Position numbers and translations under genes: made by a program
Shown: positions 45,793 through 56,500 of the stretch, piece by piece
Numbering within the stretch: position 1 is the stretch's first letter
Layout: every line of letters begins with the position of its first letter
The notes under the pieces: generated by a model
What the model saw: the letters and a program-made list of their open reading frames with translations, nothing else
Told to the model about the DNA's origin: nothing
Databases searched by the model: none
Assembly (NCBI RefSeq): GCF_002775205.1
Contig: NC_036460.1
Coordinates: 1,409,001-1,473,000, forward strand
DNA: 64,000 nt
DNA from: Xiphophorus maculatus
Lineage: Eukaryota > Chordata > Actinopteri > Cyprinodontiformes > Poeciliidae
Direction of reading: 5' to 3'

Positions 45793-48700
45793 GTGTTGAA
45801 ATGTTAAATGAGACCCAGAGAGTGTGGCTTAGACAAAAACGGCTGCAGGTATCAAGCATTGGAGCTTCAGTAAAGAAATGATATTTCACAGATGAAACCT
45901 AAAGTCTCTGAAAGACGTAACCCTTGGAGAGGTTGAGGTGTTACTGGGGGTCAATTTCACACCGACACCAAGATAGACTCCATGGTCTATTGGAACATGG
46001 CTGGATTACAGCCAATTTGGAAAGGCACTCACAGTGCTGCTATGCCCCGCACTCAACAGCCAACATCCTCAAGATTCCTTCACCATGGTCTTTAAGGGAG
46101 AAGCAAATTCTCTACAAGGGGTCTGCAATGCCAGTCCTTGAGTGCCACTGTCCTGCAACCTTTGGATGCATCTGTGCTCCTATACACCTGACTCATAAGG
46201 CCGAATTACCTTCCTGGCACGTCATCCAGTTCATCTACATTCCGAGCCTCACCTATGGTCATGAGACATGGATACAGAATTAGTGTCCTCTTGTAAGGTG
46301 GCTGGATTCTGCTTTAGAGAGAGGTGTGGAGCGCCATCATTTGGGGGGTGCTCAAAATAGAATCACTACTTCCCCATATCAAAAGGAGTGAGTTGTGGTG
46401 GTTTGGGCATCTGATCAAGATGCCACCTTAGTGCCTCTTCAGAGGTTTTCTGGTTCTGTCCCACTGGAAGGTGATCCCTCAGAAGATCCAGAACTCACCG
46501 AAAGGACTGTGTATCTTGTATACCCTACAAATGACTTCCCCAGCATGACTTGAAATATGTTGCTGGGAAAAGGATGTCTGGGGTTTGCTCCTGGTCCTGT
46601 TATCCCATGTAACCCAACTCGGATAAGTAGAAGATGATGGATAGATGGCATGTCTGTAAGTTTTATAAAAGACTGGTCATTTGACTCAAGTGTGTTGGAG
46701 CATGGCTACAAAAGTTGCAGGACAGTGGTAATTGAGAGCCATCAATTGCAGCTTTGTCAGGATTTTCATTCACCATCTAGTTTGGGTCTATGAATTGGAT
46801 GAAGACTTCACCAAATTCATTACAACAGGTGTTATGCAACTGGATCTGAAGGCATTGTGATAACTTGCTTGATGTCCTCCAGGGTGGAGTGGGTGGGATT
46901 GAGAGACATTTGGAAACTAACACAGTAGGAAAGTAGTTACCATCTAAAGTTTTTGTAAGGGAGAAGAGTTGAGTTTAGCGTGAAATATTTACCTACCGAC
47001 TACTCAAGATGTGTGAAGCGTTCAGTGAAGAAACTACCTCCAACGATCGGTTCAGGAACTTTGGCTTTGAAAATATAACCAGAAAACTTAGTTGATGTTA
47101 TAACACCATCACATTCTGTCACTTCCTGATGACATCATTACTGTGCAACATCTCATTTGTTTAAGAAAGCTGCTTCCTGCCAAAGATATGTGCGTGTTTC
47201 ATCCATCCTAGTGAGGACCTGTCTTCATCTTTTGGGACGTTTTGGGGAGTTTGGGAAGTTAGATCCAATCCTCACTTCTTTGAGTTAAAGGGCTTTCAGT
47301 CAGGGCCAGGTTCAGTTCAGGAGTCTGGGGTTGCTCCAGATTTAAAGGGTTCCCAGATAAATTAAAACAACAGAATGTATGCCCATATTCCTGAATTTGT
47401 GTTTGTGAGGACCTACTTGTGTTTGAAACCTTTTCTTCACCCATTCACTGGGACTGCTCATACGCTCATAGTTAGATGGGTTTTTGGAGTCTACAATGGT
47501 CCTTACAGGCACAGTTTGTATAATTATCTGTCAATGAGACAAAACTGATATAGAATAACGCTGCTTGTTGTAACCTGTCTGGCCTGAAGGGGGCAGTAGA
47601 TGTTTTCTCTCAAACACAATAAATCACTTTTCTTTTCTCTCTTTACACACGCAGCATCCCACAGAGACCCTCCAACATCAACAAAGTGAAGTAAAAATGC
47701 TTCATTTAAGTGTCCCTTTAATAAAATTAAAAACTGATTTCAGATGTTTATTTTTTTTAATAAATGTTAGTTTTAACTGTATAACAAAACATCCAAACAT
47801 TGCCTTTTGCTGCTGGTTGTTTGAATCCAAGCCAACTTCTAATTATGCATGAAAATATTAAATATTGATTGTTTCATGAACTATAACTGCTAGTTATGAT
47901 TTTTCTCAGCCTCCAAAGAAACCAGAGACATTGAGTACTGAAGAGCTTAAGCCAAAAGAGTTTAAGAAACATGTCTTTTGAAATGTGTTTCAATCTGCAC
48001 AAAATGTTGCTTTGATTTTGAAAGTTTTTGTCATCTTCCCAAAGTCTTTCTCACTGCTGATTACATTAGCTTGTGTAATGCCATGCTGGGGAAACATTGG
48101 TTTCCGGTTCCCGGTAAATGACCATCTAGGCTGAAAGTTCCACTAGTTCCACCAGTTTTTAAGGATTTTACAAAGAAATCCATCAAATTACTGCTGAGTA
48201 AAGCTGTTTGTAAAGTCACACTGTCTAAAATTACCAGCAATAATGTAGGTTATTTAGCCTGCCATAAGAGTAAAACATAGCGTGTTTTTCAAGGTCCTAT
48301 TTTTCCTAAGTTGTTTATTTACAAATGCCACAGTTTCAAACCAAATGTTTAGCTAGTAAGATAATTATTTAGCATGGAGCTGGATAGTTAAATGCTTTGA
48401 CTAATTTAATAGGCAGTTATAAGCATTTTTATAGAGAAACCAAAAACAACTCTGTCTCAACTGTTTGCTGAAAGAACATGGAAGATAACAAGGAATATTT
48501 TAGCAGAGCATCCATCCTCTTTTTATGTCAGTTTGAACCTTCTGAAGGCGTTTTTGTGTCATTGTGTCTGACACTAGGAACATCGATTAGAAGTCATTTA
48601 TTAACAGTACAATAATTATTCTTAACCAAACTACATGATAGCATTTAGCAATAGCATGCTAACTGTTTAACTCTATGCACAAATTGTTGATATTGTGATT

Positions 48701-49011
48701 CTATGAATGTTTTATTGTTTTAGGGTCGAAGGAAAATTTCCACCTTGATAGACTAAATAATTTCATCTTATTTTTTCATATATATGACTCTGCCAACAAA
48801 AAGTCTCTCAGAATAATATATGGCACCGTAAAAGCAAAAATGGACATGTTTGCTTGTATCTGTTTAACAACCAGATTCCTTATTCTGTGAGCCGCGGATA
48901 GACATCCATCCATCTTCTTCCGCTCATCCGGGGGTAGCATTTAACTGACATTATTAAATTATTTCATAAAGTTCTTTTGTAGTTCCAAATGTCTCGACTA
49001 ATTTTGATCAC
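45793..49011. other. Intergenic region between ece2 and the ano7 promoter region
   Basis: Transposon remnants lie at 46121-46745. A short reversed LINE tail (CATCCATCCATCTTCTTCCG) occurs at 48907-48926. The rest is AT-rich without coding signals that I can support. Confidence 0.5.
46121..46745. mobile_element. hAT-type MITE split by a LINE 3' end
   Basis: 46121-46203 resembles the left half of the MITE at 59115-59338 (CCTTGAGTGCCACTGTCCTGCAAC and TTTGGATGCATCT phrases). 46663-46745 resembles its right half (CAAGTGTGTTGGAGCATGG and GTTGCAGGACAGTGG). Between them, 46210-46649 is a + strand retroelement 3' end, with CATGAGACATGGATACAGA and GGTTTGGGCATCTGATCAAG and ending in AACTCGGATAAGTAGAAGAT plus a GATGGATAGATGG tail. 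The LINE end probably inserted into the older MITE. Diverged on both parts. Confidence 0.55.
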
Positions 49012-49028
49012 TTTTCCTGATCACACTT

Positions 49029-49636
49029 TTTTTTTAACTTTATTTATTATAATAAACAACAATACAATTGTACTGTGAACAAATCTCAGGAAGATAATAA
49101 CAATAATTTACCAGGGGGAGAATAAAATAAAGCAAGAAGATAAGAAAACGACAATCAATATAAATATGTATAAAGGAAATAGCACAGATGTCACAGTGCA
49201 TTAACATAAAAGATAATCCAAAATTCCAAGTTGATTCCAAGCCCGTATTATTGATTCTGCTTTTTGATTAGTGGAGGATTGAATTGTTGATAAATAATGT
49301 TTAAGTTCGATCAAAAAAACTAAAAAATTTGTTTTTTTCTTCAAAAATGTGCATTTATGTAGGTGAAATTTAGCCTTAATAATTAGTAAATTGATAAGGA
49401 GACTCTTTACATTCATTCCTCCATTTTGTTGAAATCCAAATAAGACATTTTCCCAATATAACTGAAAGCCTGCAGAAATTTTGGAATCAACAAAGTTACA
49501 AAAATGTTGCCAAAATATTTTAGAATGAGGGACAACCAGAACCGATGAGTGACCGGTTCTGGGCAAACAACACAGAAGGAACAGTTCACATCAACGTTAG
49601 AACTGAATTTCTTTAAATAGACTTTAACGGGGTAGA
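49029..49636 (-). mobile_element. 5'-truncated L1/Tx1-like LINE insertion with 17-bp TSD
   Basis: TTTTCCTGATCACACTT occurs at 49012-49028 and exactly again at 49637-49653, flanking the 608 bp insert as a target-site duplication. A T run at the left end is the poly(A) tail of a minus-strand element. The minus strand encodes the end of an ORF2-like protein: NCSFC..CPEPVTHRFW, then NVKSLLINLLIIKAKFHLHK and STNQKAESIIRAW. These resemble the zinc-finger-like C-terminus of fish L1/Tx1 elements, now spread over two frames (49201-49566 and 49413-49685). Confidence 0.8.
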
Positions 49637-49676
49637 TTTTCCTGATCACACTTGACCAAATATGCAAGTAATGCGA

Positions 49677-49815
49677 TGACGTCACTCATCGAATTTTAGA
49701 ATAGCCAATAGCTACTTTCCTTGCTGACCGGTTGGCAATGGCAACAGTGGCGGCGGCGTTCCTCACCGTTAGCTTGCCGGGGTCGTTGCTGGTTAAGTGG
49801 ATGTAGTTAGAAAAC
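49677..49815 (+). promoter_or_regulatory. Promoter-like region before the possible ano7 first exon
   Basis: A perfect CRE, TGACGTCA, lies at 49677-49684 and a CCAAT box at 49705-49709. They are followed by a short GC-rich stretch with GTGGCGGCGGCG, without a TATA box, about 130 bp upstream of the ATG at 49816. Confidence 0.4.
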
Positions 49816-49905
49816 ATGAACAGAGCGCCAGAAAGCGGACAACCAACCTCTGTTCAATGTTGGACGAATACACCGCCTCTTAAAAGGAAGGAAAGGAAAA
49901 TTCAG
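49816..49905 (+). CDS. Possible first coding exon of ano7
   Basis: A 30-codon exon runs from ATG (preceded by an in-frame TAG four codons upstream) to a donor ATTCAG|GTGAAT and ends in phase 0. The first well supported ano7 exon at 53505 begins in phase 0, so the two join in frame. The product segment starts MNRAPESGQP and ends in a basic KRKERKIQ. Anoctamin N-termini are poorly conserved, so similarity cannot confirm it. Other upstream or intermediate exons may exist, or this may belong to a separate transcript. Confidence 0.35.
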
Positions 49906-50223
49906 GTGAATATAAATGTACAGTTAAGTTGGCTGACGATGTAATGACTCCATGCCAGACGGTTCAGGTGTTTTGGCTAGCTCCGTTAGACCTGCTAGTC
50001 CATCTAGCATGACGATGAGGCTTAAGAAGACGAAGGTAAACAGGCATATTTGAGGACAAATACGATAGTGGAGAGGACCTGCATCATTTAAAAACAAAAA
50101 AAAAAGCTTCTTTAGTTCAGTCAAAATCCAAGTATTTAATGCTGAAGTAACTAAAAGGTCCATCAGGTAACCAAACTGAAGTTGCCAGTTCTATAATTTA
50201 GATTTACATGTATATGTATCTCT

Positions 50224-51222
50224 ATGGGCTCTTTGCACCTGCCGCGCTGACGTCACAACCGCATGCGCAAATGCGGCTCTCTTTTTTCCGCTTTGAGTTA
50301 TGAACATTGCTGTCTTCCTAATATAATGGGCTTTTAAGTTTTCATGGATTTCCAAGCGAACCTAAATTAAGAAGACAGTGGCTTGTAAATATTCGTCGCT
50401 ACCAGTTAAAGCTAACGCTGCACAGCAAAGTTTACAGCCTTCACTTCACTCCAGATCAACTTCTTCAGCCTAAAGCAGAAGGTAAAGGAGCCTCCTGTGT
50501 TATTTCCATGGAATCACTTCTGTATTCAGCCTGAAAGAGTTTATGGGAACCAGAGAGCAGACCAGAGCCAGACAGCCGAGCTACTGATCCGCCTGTACAC
50601 ACTGCTGGAAACACCGTCCTGCTTCACAAGAAACATGCAAAACTAATAAAGCGAAATAACACGGAGACTTTAAGGAACACGGCCATATTTTTCTAAAAGC
50701 AACAACTTTAAACCTGAACAGTCAGCTGAACTAGAACTCCGACACCAGAGCTGCTCTACTGTTAAGCTATGGGCTTGTTGTTCCTCAGGCTTCAGAAGCA
50801 AAAAGCCTGAACTGTAAAATCCCCGTTACTTGGTCTCTGACACTAACGACAATAAACCACGTAATATACTTGAACACAAGGTAAAAACATTGTCCGTTAA
50901 TGAATGATGAAAAATGTTTAGATACTTAAATAGCACATTTTTACAAGAAAAATGTCAGAATATTTCCTACTAGCATAAGCTAAAGCTAATGTTAGCCACA
51001 AAGTTTAAAGTAAAACTCACCTTCATATCTGTGAACCTTTAAGAGGCGAACATCTTAAAACCTTTCTCCAGCTTATTGTCGGGGCTTCGGATCGATGTTC
51101 ATCATTAATTGTTACCTTGGACCAGCCCTGCAAACACCCAGTGGAAAGAGACTTTTTCAATAGATCGGAAAAGATTGAGCCGCTTTTCCCCGAACGAGGA
51201 AGCTGAGGTGCAAAGAGCCCAT
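50224..51222. mobile_element. Non-autonomous DNA transposon with 17-bp TIRs
   Basis: ATGGGCTCTTTGCACCT at 50224-50240 is repeated as its exact reverse complement at 51206-51222, bounding a 999 bp element with no ORF. Subterminal sequences are also partly inverted (GCGGCTCT...CCGC near 50273 and GAGCCGCTTTTCC near 51177). A CRE palindrome TGACGTCA lies at 50248-50255. I could not identify a target-site duplication, so the superfamily is open. Confidence 0.65.
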
Positions 51223-51484
51223 TAACCTGAACAATATCAGCAGGTGCCAGGAAGACATATTAGTAATTACAAAAGCCTCCTCTTTGTTTAAAGGTGCATA
51301 AATAAATAAACTACAGCAATTAATGAAAGGTATGCCCTTAATAATTGAACTGTTCTATTTTCCTGTAATATATAAACTAAACTAGTTTTACTCAAGTTTT
51401 TTTTTTTAATTTTTCTTTATTTAATCAGGTAAACCCCGTTGAGATCTAGATCTCATTTTCAAGAGGGACCTGAAACAAACTTCA

Positions 51485-51556
51485 CTCCCCGTCGGGGAAT
51501 CGAACCCCCGTCTCCCGCGTGACAGGCGGGGATACTCACCACTATACTAACGAGGA
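51485..51556 (-). tRNA. tRNA-Asp (GTC)
   Basis: The 72 nt minus-strand sequence folds as a standard tRNA. The acceptor stem TCCTCGT pairs with ACGGGGA, with discriminator G. The D-arm region carries the A box TTAGTATAGTGG, the anticodon loop is CTGTCAC with anticodon GTC, and the B box is GGTTCGATTCC. It closely matches vertebrate tRNA-Asp. One departure is the base of the T stem (49-65), which is G-G instead of a C-G pair. No strong T4 terminator follows within the next 20 bases. The gene is therefore either slightly degenerate or a tRNA-derived repeat copy. The sequence just downstream (CATTTTCAAGAGGGACCTG region) looks like a dispersed fish repeat. Confidence 0.88.
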
Positions 51557-51696
51557 GACAAAGTTAATGCTTACATAAGATTTTATGTATTCAGTTATTA
51601 ACTAATATTAGTTATAGTTATATATAACTGTAATAAAGCCTGAAACTGGAGGAATATGGGGTTCTATTTGTGTCAAAAATAAGCAGAAGTCATATG

Positions 51697-52011
51697 TGTA
51701 GATGTTGTTGGTCTATGTCGTTGCTATGTGTCTTTGGTAGATGTCTATGGTCTTAGTGCTTTATGGATATGTCAATGTTCCATGTAGATGGAACATTGCA
51801 TATATGCATATATATCGTATATAGGTGATGCACATATGCATCATATATACATACATCATATATGCATCACCTACAACATTTACATGACATAGACATATGC
51901 ATCATAGACATATGCAACATCTACATGCAACATCGACATATCCATAAAGCACTAAGACCATAGACATCTACCAAAGACACATAGCAACGACATAGACCAA
52001 CAACATCTACA
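51697..52011. repeat. Large palindrome with perfect 77-bp arms
   Basis: Arm 51697-51773, starting TGTAGATGTTGTTGGTC, is the exact reverse complement of arm 51935-52011. Pairing continues inward with mismatches. The 161 bp centre is AT-rich and itself contains smaller inverted repeats (GGTGATGCACATATGCATC and GATGCA.ATG types). It has no coding capacity. It lies between the tRNA-Asp gene and a hAT MITE, upstream of the ano7 main exons. Confidence 0.95.
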
Positions 52012-52250
52012 GACTTTCTTCTTCTGTTTTATTTTTTAACTGATGAGGAGCTGTGATTTAGCGTGGCGGCAGCAGGAAACAGGAAGTCTGTGTGAGGAGA
52101 TGAGATCTTTGTTTTCTCCATCAGCGACATGTCTGTCATAAGTATCGAAGACATAAGAAACAGAGTTTAAGAGGAAGGAGCTGATTAAAAAAAATACCAT
52201 GATGAAAATGAATCATATGGGATTTCTACACATAAAAATGTTGATTAATG

Positions 52251-52453
52251 CAATGTTTGCCAACCCTGGTCCTCCAGACTCACTGCCCTGCATGTTTTAG
52301 ATATTTCCCTGCTTCAGTCCAGCTGATTTCAATTGATGATTGATTAACAGGCATTTGTTGAACTGCAATCAGTTGAATCAGGCACATTAAAGCAGGGAGA
52401 CCTCTAAAACATGTAGGACAGTGGGCCTTGTGGACCAGGCTTGGGAAACACTG
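52251..52453. mobile_element. hAT-type MITE with 8-bp TSD
   Basis: Short imperfect terminal repeats (CAATGTTTGCCAA and TTGGGAAACACTG) bound a 203 bp element. GATTAATG flanks it on both sides (52243-52250 and 52454-52461), the 8 bp duplication typical of hAT elements. Non-coding. Confidence 0.85.
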
Positions 52454-52754
52454 GATTAATGGAGCAATCAGCAGCATGCGTCATCCTGATAATGTTATCA
52501 ACTAGCTCAACTGGAAAATGCTGGTTGGGCAGCAGGAATCAGTCTCTAAGCAGAACAACAGGAGCTCATTTCTTCTGGAGTTTTGTCAAAAGACACCATT
52601 TTTTTCTTCGGGTTTTCTTCTTGTACATACATATTTTCAGTCAATACATCCTTGAACAAAATGTCTTGATCTTGTTGTCCTTAAGACAAACATCATATCC
52701 AGACTCTTTCCAACATAGAACGCCACAATAAACTCCAGTAAATAACACAGTCGG

Positions 52755-53030
52755 GGTGTGGTGATGGACTCTGACCTGAACCTTCAGAGCCACATAAAGG
52801 CAGTTAAAAGTCGGTCTTCTATCACCTGAAGAACATCTCCAGGGTTAAAAGACTGATGTTCCAGCAAGATCTAGAGAAACTCTTGCACCTGTTTGTGTTT
52901 GTACCAGACAAACATGGAGAAGCAGCATTCAGCTTCTGTGTACCACAAATCTGGTACAAACTTCCAGAAAACTGCAAAACAGCTGAAACACTGAGTTCCT
53001 TTAAATTGAGATTAGAAAATCTGCCTGGTT
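52755..53030 (+). mobile_element. L2-like LINE 3' fragment
   Basis: It matches the 3' coding end of the element at 57930-60161 (GTGATGGACTCTGACCTGAA, then TCTATCACCTGAAGAACAT, then CACAAATCTGGTACAAACTTCC) with an internal deletion between the two matching parts. No intact frame. Confidence 0.75.
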
Positions 53031-53504
53031 AGATCTGCTTTTGAACCATAAGTAAGTTGAAAGTCTGATCAATATGGCGAGTAACAAAAAGTCTCATTTA
53101 CCGTCATACATAAGCAGAAATATCGGAATATTTCTTATGAATATTTCTAAAGTAGCGCCACAAAATTTGAGAGTTTGATAGAAGGAAACGTATATAAAAA
53201 AATAAATCATAAATTCTTGGAGTGACTGATTTACAGTCCCACGAATGATTTTGTTTCTCTTCATGACTTGCCTCTGGAAACTGATCATTGATGGAGGAAC
53301 ATAAACTCCACAGACCCTGAACCTGACGGGGAAACGACTGGGAACCAAAAACCAACAAGAAAACACAGAAAGTCAAAGTTTTCATGAGGAAACCGACACA
53401 CATCAGCCACAGAGACTCAGAATGCATTCTGTTCATTGAATACTGGTTTGTTTAGAGCAAACTGTGTGTTTCAGGTAAATTGGAAATTTCTTGTTGTTTT
53501 CCAG

Positions 53505-56500
53505 CGAGCATCGATTCTAAACAGGAACGTGTTCAGAGACGGAAAGATTCGAATTGGTGAGACGGATTTTACTGAAGTCCTTACAGTTTATAGATATTTA
53601 TGTTAGAAAACTTTGATCATTTAACATCTTTTTATTGGAAAAAAACTGAGGGATTAATTTCAGTATTAATGATTAAAATATTGTAAATCAGCTCACTGTT
53701 GAAATTCTACAGCTTTATGTTGCTAGTAAAACATTAACTTGTTCATAAAGAAGGAATTAGGAATATCTTTTTCCATCTGCATGAGTAAACGTTTGAGTGC
53801 TGTTTTCCGATTGGTCAGATTTTGTCCTGGTGTGGGAGGAGCTTCGGGGTGCTAATGAGAACGACACAGGTAATAGCGCCACCCAGAGGAAGTGGAGGGA
53901 ACAGTTTCTGAACAGACTGAGACAAGTAGGCCTGCTGCAGGAGCAGGTGAGCAAAACAAACACACCTGAGAGTGAAGTCAAACCCAAACAGAGCGACATG
54001 TGAGTGAAACGGCTGCCTCTGATTGGCTGTGATGAGGGGATGGAGGGCGTCCGACATCATGACGCCTCCACCTTTGTGCTGGACAGGTGCTCTGTGTCCT
54101 AACATGTCCCCTTCAAGGTCTTTCTTTCCTGTTGTCCACAGAGAGAGATCTTCAGGGCGAAGAAGAGGATCCGCTTCATCCTCCTCAGCGCCCCTTGGAG
54201 GGTCCTCTGCTACTACGCCGAGGAGATCAATCTCAAAGTCCCGCTGGAGGTAAAACCCTCCCATGCAGCTGTCCTGCCTCTAGTGGACGTCCTCTGACAG
54301 TGTCCTCCGTCCTCCTGCAGGTGGTCACCGATCCGATGACTAACTGGTCCGAACATTTCCTGTCCAAACTGTCCCTCCCCAATCCACTGTCCCAGAACGT
54401 CCCCAACCCACCGCTGGAATACTACACCTGTCAGTTCAAGTCCAACAAGCTGGAAAGGTCCGCAGTGTCTCCATCTTCAGTCTCTGTCCTCAGTCTGGGA
54501 CCAGACTAGTTTCTGAGGCAGCATCACCTGTCCTCTGTCTGCAGGTTCCTGGGAAGTGGTGACAAGGAGACGTTCTTTAAGACCACCCAGAGACACCAAG
54601 TGGTGAGTTCAGGCACCGTACAGCATCTAATTCTTCTTCTTCTGAGATGAGGACAAGAAGAAAATGAGTTCAAGACGAGTGTCGACCCCTGCATCCCTGA
54701 TAATCTGATGTAAAAAAAAAAACAAGTTGTTTCTGTCGGACAAAAACTGGGTATCCCCAAAAATATAACTTATGAGGAAAGAAATTAATTTGAACTTACG
54801 TACTGTACATACCCAGCTATAATTTATCAGGGTCAGAAAATCTGAATTTTGTGACAGTTATTTCCAGTCAAAATATGTTAAGCTGTGTTTCTCATGGAAC
54901 ATTAATAATTCCTCCGGGACATGTCTTGGTGTCCCTCATCTTTCTGATTCGTAATAGTTTGATGTCCTGAAGAAACTCAACATAAAACGTTTCTCTGTGT
55001 CTCTGCAGCTGTATGAGATCCTGGCCAGAACTCCGTACGGTTCTGTGAACCGGGGCGAGGTGGGCATCGACCGGCTGATCAGTGAGGAAGTCTTCACGGC
55101 AGCGTACCCACTGCACGAGGTCTGAACCTGACATTCCTGCACGTTTAAAATGGCTTAGAGGAACCTTTACAATGTCAACTCTGTTTGCAGGGGGACTACA
55201 GGATGCCGGACGACCCAGTGCCCCTAAAGTCTTTAGTACTGAGGCAGATCCTGCATGGGTACTGGTCCAAGTGGTCCTGCTGGAGACGCTACCAACCTCT
55301 GGGCCACATAAGGGAGTATTTTGGGGAAAAGATAGCTCTCTACTTTGCATGGATCGGTAATTACAGTCGTGATTGAAATGTCCTGATCCAGTCCAGACAT
55401 GCCTCGTTTCCTCTGAGCGCTACGGTTCGGTACGCTATTCTGTTTGTTTCCATTGTAAAACCGGCCCATTCAACCGGCCCTACTGGGTCCCCTTCAGTTG
55501 TAGGTCCATAGGACAACGGTACGGTGCGGTTAGGATGGTGCCACACAACACAGTCCATTGATTGTGAGACAGAAAACGTCACTTTGCAACAAGTTTGTTG
55601 TTGCACTCATATGGTCCAACCAGCGGAGCAATGGCCACACCAATCCGGACCGCACTGCTCTGTGGAAACGAGGCGATAGTCTTCCCCCGTTTTCCATGCT
55701 GTGATCCAGTTTTTGCCTTAATCCTTTAAAGTGGTCTAAATAAACCCTTCACCAGTCTGACTGGAGGATATGAGGGGTCTTTAAGATTTTCCCTGGACTT
55801 CAACAGCTTTCTGTAGGATGAGGAGTTCCCATGGCCGAGTACTGGAGTCCCTGGTGTGGCACGTTAAAAGATTTTAGTGTGTTTTCTCCTCAGAAGGCAG
55901 ATTTAACCCAGAGTACATGACTGTAATCCTACTCAGTGTTGAGTCAGTGGGTGTCTGCAGGTTTCTACACTGCCTGGCTGCTGCCTGCTTCTCTGATTGG
56001 GACTCTGGTCTTCCTGTTGGGTTTTGTAGATTTGTTCTCTGACGTCCCAGCGTAAGAACACATTCTACCTTTATTGTTTTGGCTTTATGCTTTTGTAACA
56101 ATCCCAATTTCTGTGCTGCTTGACTTGTCTGTGGTGAAAATGATTCACCACCCAAATAAAAGCCTGGATAGTTTCTACAGAAGATGTGTTTTGCACCTGC
56201 AGGAAGGAGGTGTGTGAAAGCGGAAACTCTTTCATCATGTGTCCTCTCTGTAACATCTGCTCCACTTGGAACTATTCCAGCATCTGCATCACCTATAAGG
56301 TACCTGTGAATCAGTTCATTCATTGTTTCCTACCACAGCTGGGCTCTGCCTAAACCAGCCTAACCTAACCGAAGCATCCTCAGATACAGAGGTTGTCTAA
56401 TCTAAGTGGTTTGATTTCTCAACGGTGCTTTTAATGTCTTTCAACAATTTGCTTTAGGTCAGTTGACTTGGATCTTATTAATGGATTAAATGTTTTTTAC

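Noticed and set aside
53094..53436. Open frames just before the first firm ano7 exon, both strands
   Set aside because: A plus-strand ATG near 53383 is open for about 24 codons, but I could not find a donor in the right phase, so it was not used as the ano7 start.
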